Source: Bin107 sp965221655
GTDB lineage: Bacteria > UBA8248
Assembly: GCA_965221655.1 (NCBI GenBank)
Contig: OZ244906.1
Span: 1,612,001 to 1,676,000 of the forward strand
DNA length: 64,000 nt
Direction: 5' to 3'
Part shown: positions 47,569 through 57,059 of the stretch, piece after piece
Position numbering within the stretch: the stretch's first letter is position 1
Layout: each line of letters starts with the position of its first letter
Notes under the pieces: model-generated
What the model was told of the DNA's origin: nothing
Database searches by the model: none
Seen by the model: only the letters and a program-made list of their open reading frames with translations
Program-made: the position numbers and the translations under genes

Positions 47569-49524
47569 CTACCGAATCGGCGCGCCCGGCGCCACTGCCG
47601 CGTCCACGTCCATGAGCACGAGGTTATCGCCCGCAGGAGCGGCGAGCACCATGCCCTGTGACTCCACCCCCATCAGCTTGGCGGGGGCGAGGTTGGCCAC
47701 GAGGATCACCTTGCGGCCCGGCAAATCCTCGGGGGCGTAGTGCTTCGCCAACCCCGCCACGACGGTGCGGGTCTCCTCCCCGAGGGAAACGGTGAGCTTG
47801 AGCAGATTGTCGGATTTAGGGATTCGGACGGCCTCGAGTATCTCCGCCGCGCGCAGGTCCATTTTCTGAAATTCCTCGATGGAAATCCGCGCTTCGGCCT
47901 CAGGAGTTGCGGCCCCGCCCTCCGCGGCTTCCTCCTCGCCCGCGATGCGCCGTGCCACCTTCTCGCGGATGGCGTCCTTCGCCTCCTCCTCGATGCGCGG
48001 GAACAAAGGCGCGCCCAGTGCCGTGTCGAGCGCATCCGGCAGGGCGCGCGCGTCGAGCAGCGTCTCGTAGGAGACACCCATCCAGTCGTCCGGCAGCCCG
48101 ATTTGCTCCCCCATCTTGCGCGCGGTCTCGGGCATGACGGGAGAGACCATGGCCGCGACCACGCGAATCGCCGCCACCGCGTGCCAGAGCACGCAGTCGA
48201 GGCGTGCGTCGTCGTTTTCTTTCGCCAGCGCCCAGGGGGCGCTCGCGTCGATGTACTTGTTGGCGAGAGATATCACCTCCCAGGCGGCGCGCAGGCCGTT
48301 CTGGAAGTGCGTGGACGCCATGCCGCTCTCGTACGCGGCCCCCGCGCGGTCGATCTCCGCGAGAAGAGCGGCCTCGGCCTCGCCTTGCTCCCCGCGCGCG
48401 AGGCGCCCCCCCCGGTAGCGCTTCACCATGTTGAGGGTGCGGTAGAGGAGGTTGCCCAGGTCGTTCGCCAGGTCGCTGTTGATGCGCTCGATCAAGGCGT
48501 TGTGCGAGAAATCTCCGTCCAGCCCGAAGGGAATCTCGCGCAGCAGAAAATAGCGTATGGCGTCGACCCCGTATTCTTCGATGAGCCAGTGGGGGTCGAC
48601 GGCGTTGCCCAGGCTCTTGGACATCTTCTGGCCTTCGACCGTCCACCACCCGTGGCTGAAAACCTGCGCGGGCAGCGGCACCCCCGCCGAGAGGAGGAAG
48701 GCGGGCCAATAGACCGCGTGGAAGCGCAGAATGTCCTTTCCGATAAAATGCTGATCCGTCGGCCAGGGGCTGCCTTCGCGCACCCCGTTCTCGTCGAAGC
48801 CCGGAGCGGTAAGGTAGTTGCTGAGCGCGTCGAACCACACGTAGATCACGTGGTCGTCGTCGCCCGGCACGGGGATGCCCCACCGAAAGCTCGTGCGCGA
48901 GAGCGAAAGATCGCGCAGGCCGCCGCGCACGAAGCTCATCACCTCGTTGCGCCTGCTCTCGGGCTGCACGAAATGGGGGTTTTTCTCATAATGCTCGAGA
49001 AGCGGCTCCTCGAACTTGCTGAGGCGGAAGAAATAGCTGGGCTCCTCCACCCACTCGACCTCGGCCCCGGTGGGCGCCACCTTCCCCCCGGCGGGAGCGT
49101 CGACGAGCTCGCTCTCGGCGTAGAAGGCCTCGTCCCGCACGGCGTACCATCCGGCGTAGGAGCCGAGGTAGATATCGCCCGCCGCCTCCACGCGCCGCCA
49201 CAACTCCTGGACGCCGCGAATGTGGCGCTCCTCGGTCGTGCGGATGTAGTCGTCGTAGGAGATGTCGAGCTTCTCCCAGAGTGCGCGGAACTTCGCGCTG
49301 TTCATGTCGCAAAACGCATGGGGGTCCATGCCCGCCTCGCGGGCTGCGCGCACGAGCTTCTGGCCGTGTTCGTCGGTGCCGGTGAGAAACTGCGTCGGCT
49401 CGCCTCTGAGCCTGTGGAAGCGCGCCTTGGCGTCGCACGCCACCGTCGTATAGGCGTGGCCCAGGTGCGGCTTGTCGTTGACGTAGTAGATCGGGGTGGA
49501 AACGTAGAACGGTTTCGGGCTCAT
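47569..49524 (-). CDS. metG: Methionyl-tRNA synthetase
   Basis: Charges initiator and elongator tRNA-Met. 651 residues. The HIGH motif is HLGH (20-23) and KMSKS lies near 300. The zinc-knuckle cysteines found in E. coli-type MetRS are absent (AGWYAVRDEAFYAESEL instead), so this is the Bacillus/Thermus-like form. A C-terminal EMAP/Trbp tRNA-binding domain (about 545-651) begins SIEEFQKMDLRAAEILEAV. ATG 49524 overlaps the ricT stop codon as ATGA. The long frame upstream is an antisense shadow of ricT. Confidence 0.97.
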   Translation of the reverse strand: MSPKPFYVSTPIYYVNDKPHLGHAYTTVACDAKARFHRLRGEPTQFLTGTDEHGQKLVRAAREAGMDPHAFCDMNSAKFRALWEKLDISYDDYIRTTEERHIRGVQELWRRVEAAGDIYLGSYAGWYAVRDEAFYAESELVDAPAGGKVAPTGAEVEWVEEPSYFFRLSKFEEPLLEHYEKNPHFVQPESRRNEVMSFVRGGLRDLSLSRTSFRWGIPVPGDDDHVIYVWFDALSNYLTAPGFDENGVREGSPWPTDQHFIGKDILRFHAVYWPAFLLSAGVPLPAQVFSHGWWTVEGQKMSKSLGNAVDPHWLIEEYGVDAIRYFLLREIPFGLDGDFSHNALIERINSDLANDLGNLLYRTLNMVKRYRGGRLARGEQGEAEAALLAEIDRAGAAYESGMASTHFQNGLRAAWEVISLANKYIDASAPWALAKENDDARLDCVLWHAVAAIRVVAAMVSPVMPETARKMGEQIGLPDDWMGVSYETLLDARALPDALDTALGAPLFPRIEEEAKDAIREKVARRIAGEEEAAEGGAATPEAEARISIEEFQKMDLRAAEILEAVRIPKSDNLLKLTVSLGEETRTVVAGLAKHYAPEDLPGRKVILVANLAPAKLMGVESQGMVLAAPAGDNLVLMDVDAAVAPGAPIR

Positions 49525-50453
49525 TCTTTCGGGTCGCCTTCGCTCGTGCTTGGGCCTTCGGCCTCCTGTGCGGGCTTCCTGAGAGAATACTGGCCCGTGG
49601 GCAGTCGCATCAAATCGTTCGCGTGCACCGTCATGGTGTCCCCCGTCTCGAGGGCAAGGGTAACTTCTTCCGTGAGGAGGTTCTGGCGCACGACCGTCGC
49701 GCCGCAGTCGCAGCCGCCGACCTTTTTCTTGCATGCGGGCAGGCGCTTTTTGACCGACACGTAGTGGGAGTGCTCGAAGCGCAGGCAGCACTTGAGCCGC
49801 CCGCAGCCGCCGGAGAGCTTGGTGGGGTTCAGGCTCAGGTTCTGATCCTTCGCCATGCGCACGGAGACGGGGTCGAACGACTTGAGAAAGGAACTGCAGC
49901 AATAGGTGCGCCCGCAGTCTCCGCAGCCGCCCTTCATCCCCGCTTCGTCGCGCACGCCTACTTGGCGCATCTCCACGCGCACGGAAAGCCGCTCCGCGAG
50001 CACGCGCACGAGGCGGCGAAAGTCCACTCGCCCATCGGAGGAGAAATAAAAGGTCGCCTTCTTGTTCGAGTGCGCGTAGCGCACCTCGACGAGGCGCATG
50101 GGCAGTTTCATCTCCGTTATCTTCTGGCGACAAAAATCGTACGCCGCCTTCTCGGTCGTCTCGTTGCGCGCAACCTTCTTTTCGTCCTCCTCGGTGGCGA
50201 CGCGCACCACCTCGGGCAGCGGGTCGGGGTAATAACGCGCGGGCATCGCCCGGGGGCTTTCGGACACTTCGCCGAACTCCATCTCCCCGTCCGTGGAGCG
50301 GAGCATGACCTTCATCCCCACCCGAAGACGCACGTCCCCGTAGGTATGCTGAATCGCGCGGGCGCCGAAGCGCATCTTCACGCCGACCACGCCTATTTTC
50401 TCACTCCCGGGCGGCGCTTGCGTCGCCGCGCCGCCGTTTGCCGTCTCGTTCAT
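49521..50453 (-). CDS. ricT: PSP1-domain protein RicT/YaaT
   Basis: 310 residues with the PSP1 domain and its many cysteines: GGCGDCGRTYCCSSFLKSFDPVSVRMAKDQNLSLNPTKLSG, then GCGRLKCCLRFE and a third cluster CKKKVGGCDCG. In Bacillus RicT forms an iron-sulfur complex with RicA and RicF that stimulates RNase Y cleavage and affects sporulation; the role in other phyla is unknown. ATG 50453 is preferred to the adjacent GTG 50456 because GGGGG lies at better distance. It sits in the conserved tmk-holB-ricT-metG-tatD order. Confidence 0.95.
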   Translation of the reverse strand: MNETANGGAATQAPPGSEKIGVVGVKMRFGARAIQHTYGDVRLRVGMKVMLRSTDGEMEFGEVSESPRAMPARYYPDPLPEVVRVATEEDEKKVARNETTEKAAYDFCRQKITEMKLPMRLVEVRYAHSNKKATFYFSSDGRVDFRRLVRVLAERLSVRVEMRQVGVRDEAGMKGGCGDCGRTYCCSSFLKSFDPVSVRMAKDQNLSLNPTKLSGGCGRLKCCLRFEHSHYVSVKKRLPACKKKVGGCDCGATVVRQNLLTEEVTLALETGDTMTVHANDLMRLPTGQYSLRKPAQEAEGPSTSEGDPKE

Positions 50454-50455
50454 CA

Positions 50456-51475
50456 CTACCCCCGAATCCCGGCGGAAACCGTCTCGCGCAGGGAATATAC
50501 CAGAGTCTCGAGCGTGAGCGAGGGGTTCGTATTCACCTCCGCCACGTCGTGCATGGCCTCACCCACCCGCTCGAGAGCCCGGATCAAGCCAAAGGTTCCC
50601 CAACGCTCTCCCGCGGCGGTGAGGGCCGCGCGCAAGTCCGTATGCCACAACTCCACCCTCTCGGGCGCTTCCTGCGTGATGAGTATATCGCGAAGCAGTC
50701 CGCGAAGCATTTCCAAAAACAAAATCGTCTCGCTTCTGCCCGACGCTCCGCTGCCCGCGCGCGAGGAAGCGATGGTGATGAGCTCCACTTCGTCCGCCTT
50801 GCCCGGCGGCGCGCTCACCTCCTCCAAAAAGCGCATCGCCTCCTCTCTTCGCTCCGAGAGGGCTTCAGCCTCGGGCGAGAGAGCCACCCCCAGCCTGCCC
50901 ATGCTGAGGGATAGGAGTTTTTCCGCCTCGGCGCCCGCGCCCCGCTCTTCGAGAATGGCCATCAGGTCCGCGCGCGCGAGACCCTGGAACCTCACCCTCC
51001 TGCAGCGCGAGACGACCGTGGGTAGCAGCGAATGCAGGTTGGGCGTAACGAGAACGAGCACGGTGCCCGCGCCCGGTTCTTCCAAAGTCTTGAGCAGGGC
51101 GTTTTGGCTCACCCGCGTGAGCAGGTGCGCGTCCTCGATGATGAAAATCTGCCGGCTGCCCTCGTGGGGGCGCTGCTGGGCGCGCCAGATGACCTCCTCG
51201 CGCACGAGTTCCGCCCGGATGGAGCGCGACCCCGCCGCGGCCCCCACGACGATAACGTCGGGGTGCGCCTCCGCCTTCTCACACGCGGGGCACGCGCCGC
51301 ACGGTGCGTCGACCCCCGTGCACTGAAGCGCGCGGGCGAAAAGGCGCGCCGCACTCGCCTTGCCGACGCCGTCCGGACCATGAAACAGATAGGCGTTCGC
51401 CACCTGCCCGGAGGATACGTCTCTTCGGAGCAACTCTAGGGCCGCGTCCTGGCCCCGGATGGATTCCCAACCCAT
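50456..51475 (-). CDS. holB: DNA polymerase III delta' subunit
   Basis: Clamp-loader subunit. 339 residues: an AAA+ domain with Walker A-like GPDGVGKAS (33-41), the four-Cys zinc module in CGACPACEKAEAHPDV, and IIEDAHLLTRVSQNALLKTLEEP with the SRC motif VVSRCRRVRF. The C-terminal collar domain is poorly conserved, as usual. It overlaps tmk by 40 bases, and AGGAAAGG precedes ATG 51475. Confidence 0.95.
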   Translation of the reverse strand: MGWESIRGQDAALELLRRDVSSGQVANAYLFHGPDGVGKASAARLFARALQCTGVDAPCGACPACEKAEAHPDVIVVGAAAGSRSIRAELVREEVIWRAQQRPHEGSRQIFIIEDAHLLTRVSQNALLKTLEEPGAGTVLVLVTPNLHSLLPTVVSRCRRVRFQGLARADLMAILEERGAGAEAEKLLSLSMGRLGVALSPEAEALSERREEAMRFLEEVSAPPGKADEVELITIASSRAGSGASGRSETILFLEMLRGLLRDILITQEAPERVELWHTDLRAALTAAGERWGTFGLIRALERVGEAMHDVAEVNTNPSLTLETLVYSLRETVSAGIRG

Positions 51476-52089
51476 GCGAACCTTTCCTGCACGACGGCGA
51501 GCACCTCTTCGTGCACCTGCCGAATCGCGCCGTCGCCCACCACGTGAAAACGCCCCGGCTCCTGCTCGGCCAGGGCGGCGAAGCCCGCCTCCACCCTGCG
51601 GTGAAAGGCGAGGCTCTCGCCCTCGAGCCTGTCTCCCGCACTCTCTCCGCGCGCGCGGGAGAGCCCCTCCTCAAGCGAAACGGAGAACAGAAACGTCAGA
51701 TCGGGGGCGACGCCTCCGCTCGCCATGCGGTTGAGCCGCGCCACCATCTCCTCGTCCAGCCCCCGCCCGAACGCCTGATACGCCGTCGTCGAATCGAAGA
51801 ACCTGTCGCACAACACGTGGCGCCCCGCCTCGAGGGCGGGGCGGATGACCTCGCTTACGTGCTGCGCGCGGGCGGCCTCATAGAGCAGCAACTCCGTCGC
51901 GGCGTCGAGCCCCTCCGCGCGGGGGGCGAGGAGGAGTTCGCGAATTCCCTCGCCCACCTTCGTCCCGCCGGGTTCGCGCGTGGCGAGAACGGGAATGCCC
52001 GCTCTCTCCATCCACGCCTGCAGAAGCGCCGCCTGGGTCGACTTGCCGCAACCCTCCACGCCCTCGAAAGTGACGAACCGACCCCGCAT
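51436..52089 (-). CDS. tmk: Thymidylate kinase
   Basis: Phosphorylates dTMP to dTDP. 217 residues with P-loop FEGVEGCGKST (8-18), the ATREPGGTKVGEGIRELLL DRE/REPG segment, CDRFFDSTTAYQAFGRGL and the LID region RGESAGDRLEGE. ATG 52089. First gene of the tmk-holB-ricT-metG-tatD transcription unit; it lies 84 bases after the response regulator, so it may be a separate unit. Confidence 0.97.
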   Translation of the reverse strand: MRGRFVTFEGVEGCGKSTQAALLQAWMERAGIPVLATREPGGTKVGEGIRELLLAPRAEGLDAATELLLYEAARAQHVSEVIRPALEAGRHVLCDRFFDSTTAYQAFGRGLDEEMVARLNRMASGGVAPDLTFLFSVSLEEGLSRARGESAGDRLEGESLAFHRRVEAGFAALAEQEPGRFHVVGDGAIRQVHEEVLAVVQERFAWVGNPSGARTRP

Positions 52090-52173
52090 ATCTACCCGAC
52101 TCCCGCAAAGCGTCTCGCGCGACAGCCTACCACAACCGCGCTCCGGCGCGCGCTGGCGGGAGGCCGAGCGTCC

Positions 52174-53553
52174 TCATCTTCCGTCTATTTTGCGGTAGAT
52201 GGTGCGCGTGGCGATGCCCAGCAAACGGGCGGCCGCGCTCTTGTCGCCCCCCGTGTGGCGGAGAGTTTCGAGAATCACCTGCCGCTCGATGTCCGCAAGC
52301 GGCGTGCCCACCGCCACGTTGATGAGCGGGGCGTCCGACGCCACGGGATGCTCCCCCTCTGGGTGCTCGCCCCGCGCAACGGCCGCCGGCAAGTCGTTGA
52401 GCAGGAGCACCTCGCCCCGCCCCAGCACCACGGCACGCTCGACGGTGTTTTCGAGTTCGCGCACGTTGCCCGGCCAGTGGTAGTTCGACATCGCGTCGAG
52501 CGCCTCGCGCGAGAAGGCGAGCTGGGGGCGGCCGTTCTTCGCGGCATAGCGCTGGAGGAAATGCTCGGCGAGCAGGGGAATGTCGCTGCGCCGCTCCCGC
52601 AGGGAGGGCACGTGGATGGTGATGACGTTCAGGCGATAGTAGAGATCCTCGCGAAAGGCGCGCTCGGCCACGGCGCTCGGCAGGTCCGCGTTGGTCGAAG
52701 CCACGATGCGCGCGTCCACCTTGAGGGTTTCCGTGCCGCCGACGCGCTCGAACTCGCCTTCTTGCAAGACGCGCAGAATCTTCGGCTGGAGGACGAGGGG
52801 CATGTCCCCGATTTCGTCGAGAAACAGCGTGCCCTCGTGCGCGAGCCTGAAGCGCCCCTCCTTGCGCCCCGCCGCACCCGTGAACGCCCCGCGCTCGTAG
52901 CCGAACAGTTCGCTCTCGAGGAGCGTCTCGGGCAGGGCGGCGCAGTTCACCTTCACCATGGCCTTGCCCGCCCTCTCGCTCCCCTCGTGCAGTGCCTGCG
53001 CCACCAACTCCTTGCCCGTTCCGCTTTCGCCCAGAATCAGCACCGTGGCGGAGGTGGGCGCTACCTGGCGCACCATCTCCTTCACCCGGCGTATCGAGGG
53101 GTGGTTGCCGATCATCCCCGAGGTGTCGCGGAGTTTCTGGAGCTGGGCGCGCAGGTCCGCGTTCTCGCGCATGAGGGATTGCTTCTCGAGCGCTTTTTCC
53201 ATCGCGCTGAGGACGACGACGCGCTCGAGCGGCTTGGTGAGAAAGTCATAAGCGCCCTCGCGCATCGCCTCGACGGCGGACTCGATGCTGCCCGCACCCG
53301 AAATGATGATCACCTCCGTCTCCGGGCTCAGGGACTTGACCTCCCGGAGCAGGCAGATGCCGTCCATGCCGGGCATTCTGAGATCGGTAAGCACCAGGTT
53401 CACGGGCGCTGTGCCGAACATGCGGGCGGCCGTCTCCGCGTCGTGGGCCGTCGTTACCTCGAAGCCCTCTTTGGCGATCATCTTCTGGAGGGCTTCCCTG
53501 CTCCCCCGCTTGTCGTCCACCACCATCACGCTCGCGCCCTTGTCGCTGCTCAT
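52174..53553 (-). CDS. NtrC-family sigma54-dependent response regulator
   Basis: 459 residues in the classical three-domain layout. The receiver has acidic pocket Asp13-Asp14, phospho-acceptor Asp57 (VLTDLRMPGMDG) and Lys107. The AAA+ domain has Walker A GESGTGKE (175-182), the sigma54-contacting GAFTGA loop (222-227) and Walker B LFLDEIGD (243-250). A Fis-type helix-turn-helix ends the protein (GDKSAAARLLGIATRTIYRKI). It is translationally coupled to the kinase by ATGA. It could activate the sigma54 promoter at 29898-29913, but its real targets are unknown. Confidence 0.96.
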   Translation of the reverse strand: MSSDKGASVMVVDDKRGSREALQKMIAKEGFEVTTAHDAETAARMFGTAPVNLVLTDLRMPGMDGICLLREVKSLSPETEVIIISGAGSIESAVEAMREGAYDFLTKPLERVVVLSAMEKALEKQSLMRENADLRAQLQKLRDTSGMIGNHPSIRRVKEMVRQVAPTSATVLILGESGTGKELVAQALHEGSERAGKAMVKVNCAALPETLLESELFGYERGAFTGAAGRKEGRFRLAHEGTLFLDEIGDMPLVLQPKILRVLQEGEFERVGGTETLKVDARIVASTNADLPSAVAERAFREDLYYRLNVITIHVPSLRERRSDIPLLAEHFLQRYAAKNGRPQLAFSREALDAMSNYHWPGNVRELENTVERAVVLGRGEVLLLNDLPAAVARGEHPEGEHPVASDAPLINVAVGTPLADIERQVILETLRHTGGDKSAAARLLGIATRTIYRKIDGR

Positions 53554-55715
53554 GCCTTGACCTCCTGCGCTACGGCAAGCGGCAGCTCGACGATGAACGT
53601 CGCCCCCCTCCCCTCCTCGCTCTCGAAGCGGATGCTCCCCTGGTGTTCGGAGACGATTTGGCGGCTCAGGACGAGACCCAGCCCCGTTCCGTTCGCCTTG
53701 GTCGTGAAAAACGGCGTGAACAACGATATCTGGTCCTCGAGGCTGATGCCCGTGCCCGTGTCCGAGATGCGGATGGCGAGGCTCTCCGCCCCCGCTTCGG
53801 TGCGCACCAGGAGGCGGCCTCCCTCGGGCATGGCGTCGAAACCGTTGAGAATGAGGTTCTGAATCGCAAGCCGCATCTGCGCTTCGTCGAGCATGACCTC
53901 GGGGACCCCGTCGTCGAGGTGCATCTCGACGCGAATCTTTCTGCTCACCGCCACCTCGGCGTGGAAGTTCAGCAGGTCCTCTATCATCTCGTTGCAATCG
54001 ACCGGCGTGCGCTCCGAGGAGGGCATCCGCACGAAGCGCAGATAATCGGCCGTCACCTGGCCCAGGACGTCGACCTCCGCCCGCACGGAGCGCAGCAGTG
54101 CCCACGCCTCGGCGGTGTCCACCCCCTCGAATTGCGCCAGCTCGTCGCCGAGGAGTTCCGCGTTCAGGTTGATGGCCGAGAGCGGATTGCGGATGGAGTG
54201 CGCCACCTGGGCGCTCATCTTGCCGACTATCGAGAGCCTGTCGCGCTCGAGAACCTCGCGCTCGAGCTCCTTGCGCGCGGTCACGTCCTTGAGATAGAGA
54301 ATCACCTGCGACGCAGCGCCCGAGGAGTCCAGAATCGGGTAGGTGTAGTATTCCATCTCCATCACCCGCCCGTCGTCGCCCTTGATGGATTTTTCCAGAA
54401 AACCGGGCGCGCCCGTCTCGAACGTGTCGACGACGATCCCCCGCTCGACGAAGCGCTCCGGAGCCGCTTCCCATTTATGGTTCAGCACACTGGAGATGTC
54501 GCGGCCAAAGAGCCGCGCCATCGAGCGGTTGAGCATCCGCACACGAAAATCCTTGTCCAGGATGCCGATGGCGTCCGTGATGCCGTCGAAGAGCGCTTCG
54601 AGCCGCCTGCTGCTCTCCAGCACCTGTTCGGACCAATGCATCCTGCTCTCCGCACGTATGCGCCTGCGCTCGCGGTCCAGCACCAGGGCGACGGTCAGCG
54701 ACATGGCGACCAGGCCGAAGAACGTGAGCAGCAAGTCTGTACGGAACAGGCCGCGAATCAGCCCCCCCAGTTCCGAGGAGGGCGCCGTGACGGCGAACGT
54801 CCACCGCTCCCCCCCTACCCTGAAACTGCTGAAAGCCGTGAGGTAGAGCAATCCCGTGTCGCCTTGCTCGGGGCCGAAGCCGACGTGCCAGTCGAATCCC
54901 TCGTTCTCCGTCCCCATGCGCCGGACGATTTCCGCGAGCCGCTCGTCTCCCAGCCTGCGCGCGAGAGCGGAGACTTCGGTGTTCTCGAGCGTCGGAACGG
55001 CGGGGGAGAGGATAATTCTCCCTTGCCCGTCGGCGATCCACGCGGACCCTTTGGCTCCCGGATCGACGGGCTGGACGAACGAGCGCGCCAGGTCCGCCAT
55101 GGATATCCGCGCGTAGAGCCAATCCCCGCTGCGCGCCGCCTCGCCTTGCGCGGGTTCTTCCCCCTGGGGCACCACCGGCGCGGTGGCAAAGAGGAAATCG
55201 ACCTTTTTCGCCTCATCGCGCACGACGAACAAACAAGCGCCCTCGCGTCCGGCGCACTCGTGCAGCCTCTCGAGGTATTGCGCGGGGACCGGGGTCGCGC
55301 TCTTCTCGTCTTTCTTCGTGAGGTAGCCCACCTCGCTGACGCGAAACCTCCCGCCCAGCCTCTCGTAGAGACCGGCCATCACCGCCATCCTCCCCGGATG
55401 GTCGGGTTCGATGGTGCGCAAAAAGCCCGCGCTGTAGCGCAACGACGCCGAGAGGGCGTCCAGGAACGAGGAGATGCGATCTCCCGCCTGTTTGGCGAGG
55501 ACGAGCTGCTGGCGGTTGAACTTTTGCTCGATCTCGGCCTTCGCACTCACGTGGATGCGGTAAGAGATCATGCACAGCACTACAATCAGAACGCCCATGC
55601 AGGCTATCGTGAGATACTCGAACCTGCGGCTCACCCGGCGCGCGGAATCGCCCGCGGGCTGCGGAGGTTCGGATCCGCGCAAGTCGTCGAGACCTCTCTC
55701 CCATGTCCCCGACAT
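53550..55715 (-). CDS. Membrane sensor histidine kinase (partner of the NtrC-type regulator)
   Basis: 721 residues. One membrane helix at about 33-53, a large periplasmic sensor domain to about 350, then a second helix (about 357-375). A PAS domain (DGITDAIGILDKDFRVRMLNRSMARLFG) precedes the kinase core, with phospho-His near 505 in AHSIRNPLSAINLNAELL and ATPase boxes NLILNGFDAMPEGG, SDTGTGI and GTGLGLVLS. The ligand is unknown. ATG 55715 has GGGGG at seven bases and is preferred to ATG 55721. It is divergent from hrcA. Confidence 0.94.
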   Translation of the reverse strand: MSGTWERGLDDLRGSEPPQPAGDSARRVSRRFEYLTIACMGVLIVVLCMISYRIHVSAKAEIEQKFNRQQLVLAKQAGDRISSFLDALSASLRYSAGFLRTIEPDHPGRMAVMAGLYERLGGRFRVSEVGYLTKKDEKSATPVPAQYLERLHECAGREGACLFVVRDEAKKVDFLFATAPVVPQGEEPAQGEAARSGDWLYARISMADLARSFVQPVDPGAKGSAWIADGQGRIILSPAVPTLENTEVSALARRLGDERLAEIVRRMGTENEGFDWHVGFGPEQGDTGLLYLTAFSSFRVGGERWTFAVTAPSSELGGLIRGLFRTDLLLTFFGLVAMSLTVALVLDRERRRIRAESRMHWSEQVLESSRRLEALFDGITDAIGILDKDFRVRMLNRSMARLFGRDISSVLNHKWEAAPERFVERGIVVDTFETGAPGFLEKSIKGDDGRVMEMEYYTYPILDSSGAASQVILYLKDVTARKELEREVLERDRLSIVGKMSAQVAHSIRNPLSAINLNAELLGDELAQFEGVDTAEAWALLRSVRAEVDVLGQVTADYLRFVRMPSSERTPVDCNEMIEDLLNFHAEVAVSRKIRVEMHLDDGVPEVMLDEAQMRLAIQNLILNGFDAMPEGGRLLVRTEAGAESLAIRISDTGTGISLEDQISLFTPFFTTKANGTGLGLVLSRQIVSEHQGSIRFESEEGRGATFIVELPLAVAQEVKA

Positions 55716-55785
55716 GACCATCCCCCGAGAATCGCCGCCCGCGTGCCGCCACGAACCGCAGGGAAATCGCACCCGACGCCGGCTC

Positions 55786-55814
55786 TTGACAGGCGAAAGA
55801 CGGCTCCATATTCT
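55786..55814 (+). promoter_or_regulatory. Sigma70 promoter of hrcA
   Basis: Perfect -35 TTGACA (55786-55791), 17-base spacer, -10 TATTCT (55809-55814). The start of transcription falls near 55821, directly before the CIRCE-like element. Confidence 0.8.
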
Positions 55815-55821
55815 CCCTAAA

Positions 55822-55848
55822 GTAGCACCCAACGTGCCCGAGTGCCAT
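55822..55848 (+). promoter_or_regulatory. CIRCE-like operator of hrcA
   Basis: GTAGCACCC-N9-GAGTGCCAT matches the CIRCE consensus TTAGCACTC-N9-GAGTGCTAA at 7 of 9 bases in each arm. It lies just downstream of the -10 box, the classical place for HrcA autorepression. Confidence 0.65.
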
Positions 55849-55887
55849 GCCCCCAGAAGGCGCACCCGAGCCGGGAGGTTCCCGAAG

Positions 55888-56943
55888 ATGGACGCCATGG
55901 AACTCACCGAAAGAAACCGGGAGATTCTCCGCGCCGTCATCGACATTTTCGTGGGCACGGGCGAGCCCGTTGGCAGCCGCACGCTCTCGAAACACTCGCG
56001 GCTCTCGCTGAGCCCCGCCACCATCCGCAACATCATGAGCGACCTCGCCGACGCGGGCTTTCTCACAAAATCCCACGCCTCCTCGGGCAGGCTGCCGACC
56101 GATTTGGGCTACCGCGTATTCGTGAACGACCTCATGGACTCCCACATCCTCACGCGCGAGGAGGCGGAATCCCTGCGCCTGAGCCCCTCCGCCCACGCCT
56201 CCCAGCTCGAGCAGGTGCTCGCCCAGGCCACGCGCGTGCTCTCAGAGCTCACGAACACGGCGGGGCTCGTGCTTCTCCCGGCGGGTGAGCAGTTGCGCTT
56301 CAAGCACATCAACTTCGTCAGGATGTCGGAGGAGAAGATACTCGCCGTCATCGTCTGCGTAAGCGGAATGGTGCAAAACCGCGTCGTTCCGGTAGAGAAC
56401 CCGATAAGCCAGGAGGAGCTCAACCACATATCGAACCTCCTGAACGGGGAGTTCAGCGGTCTCGCCCTCCGGGAGGTGCGCGAACAGATCGTCGAGCGCA
56501 TGACCCATGCACGCGACAACCTCGACATCCTCTACCGCCAGGCGCTCGAACTCAGCAAGGAGGCGCTCTCGGAAAGTGAGGAGACTTCTGAGGATTCGGT
56601 GTTCGTCGAGGGGGCTTCGCGCGTCTTCTCCCAGCCCGATTTCGCCGCCGACGCAGAGAAGCTCCAGAGCCTTTACCGCACCTTCGAGGAACGCGAGAAG
56701 CTCGTCCGCCTGCTGGACAGGTGCCTCGGCTCCTCGGACATCACGATTCTCATCGGCTCGGAGAACGACTTTGAGGAGATGAAGGATTGCAGCGTCGTCG
56801 CCCAGCGCTACTACATGGACGAGCGTCCCCTGGGCAGCATCGGCATCATCGGCCCCAAGCGCATGCGCTACGACCGCGCCGTGTCGCTCGTGGAATGGAC
56901 GGCGGATTCAGTCTCGAAATTCCTCTCATCGGGCAAGTCCTGA
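55888..56943 (+). CDS. hrcA: Heat-inducible transcription repressor HrcA
   Basis: 351 residues, normal length. The winged-helix DNA-binding part is at about 5-75 (ILRAVIDIFVGTGEPVGSRTLSKHSRLSLSPATIRNIMSDLADAGFL). The GAF-like dimerisation region and C-terminal DERPLGSIGIIGPKRMRYDRAVSLVEW segment are intact. It represses chaperone genes through CIRCE and is itself kept active by GroEL. ATG 55888 follows GGAGG by nine bases; the upstream open frame overlaps the divergent kinase gene and is not coding. Confidence 0.97.
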   Translation: MDAMELTERNREILRAVIDIFVGTGEPVGSRTLSKHSRLSLSPATIRNIMSDLADAGFLTKSHASSGRLPTDLGYRVFVNDLMDSHILTREEAESLRLSPSAHASQLEQVLAQATRVLSELTNTAGLVLLPAGEQLRFKHINFVRMSEEKILAVIVCVSGMVQNRVVPVENPISQEELNHISNLLNGEFSGLALREVREQIVERMTHARDNLDILYRQALELSKEALSESEETSEDSVFVEGASRVFSQPDFAADAEKLQSLYRTFEEREKLVRLLDRCLGSSDITILIGSENDFEEMKDCSVVAQRYYMDERPLGSIGIIGPKRMRYDRAVSLVEWTADSVSKFLSSGKS

Positions 56944-57059
56944 GGCCGGGCGCGCCCCGCGCGCCTTGTTGCGCTCCCCGATTCCTGCTACATATCGAGC
57001 AAATTCTGAGGGCTGCATCCCGCATCTTTCATCCACCAGGCACACGGGGGCGCGACACA

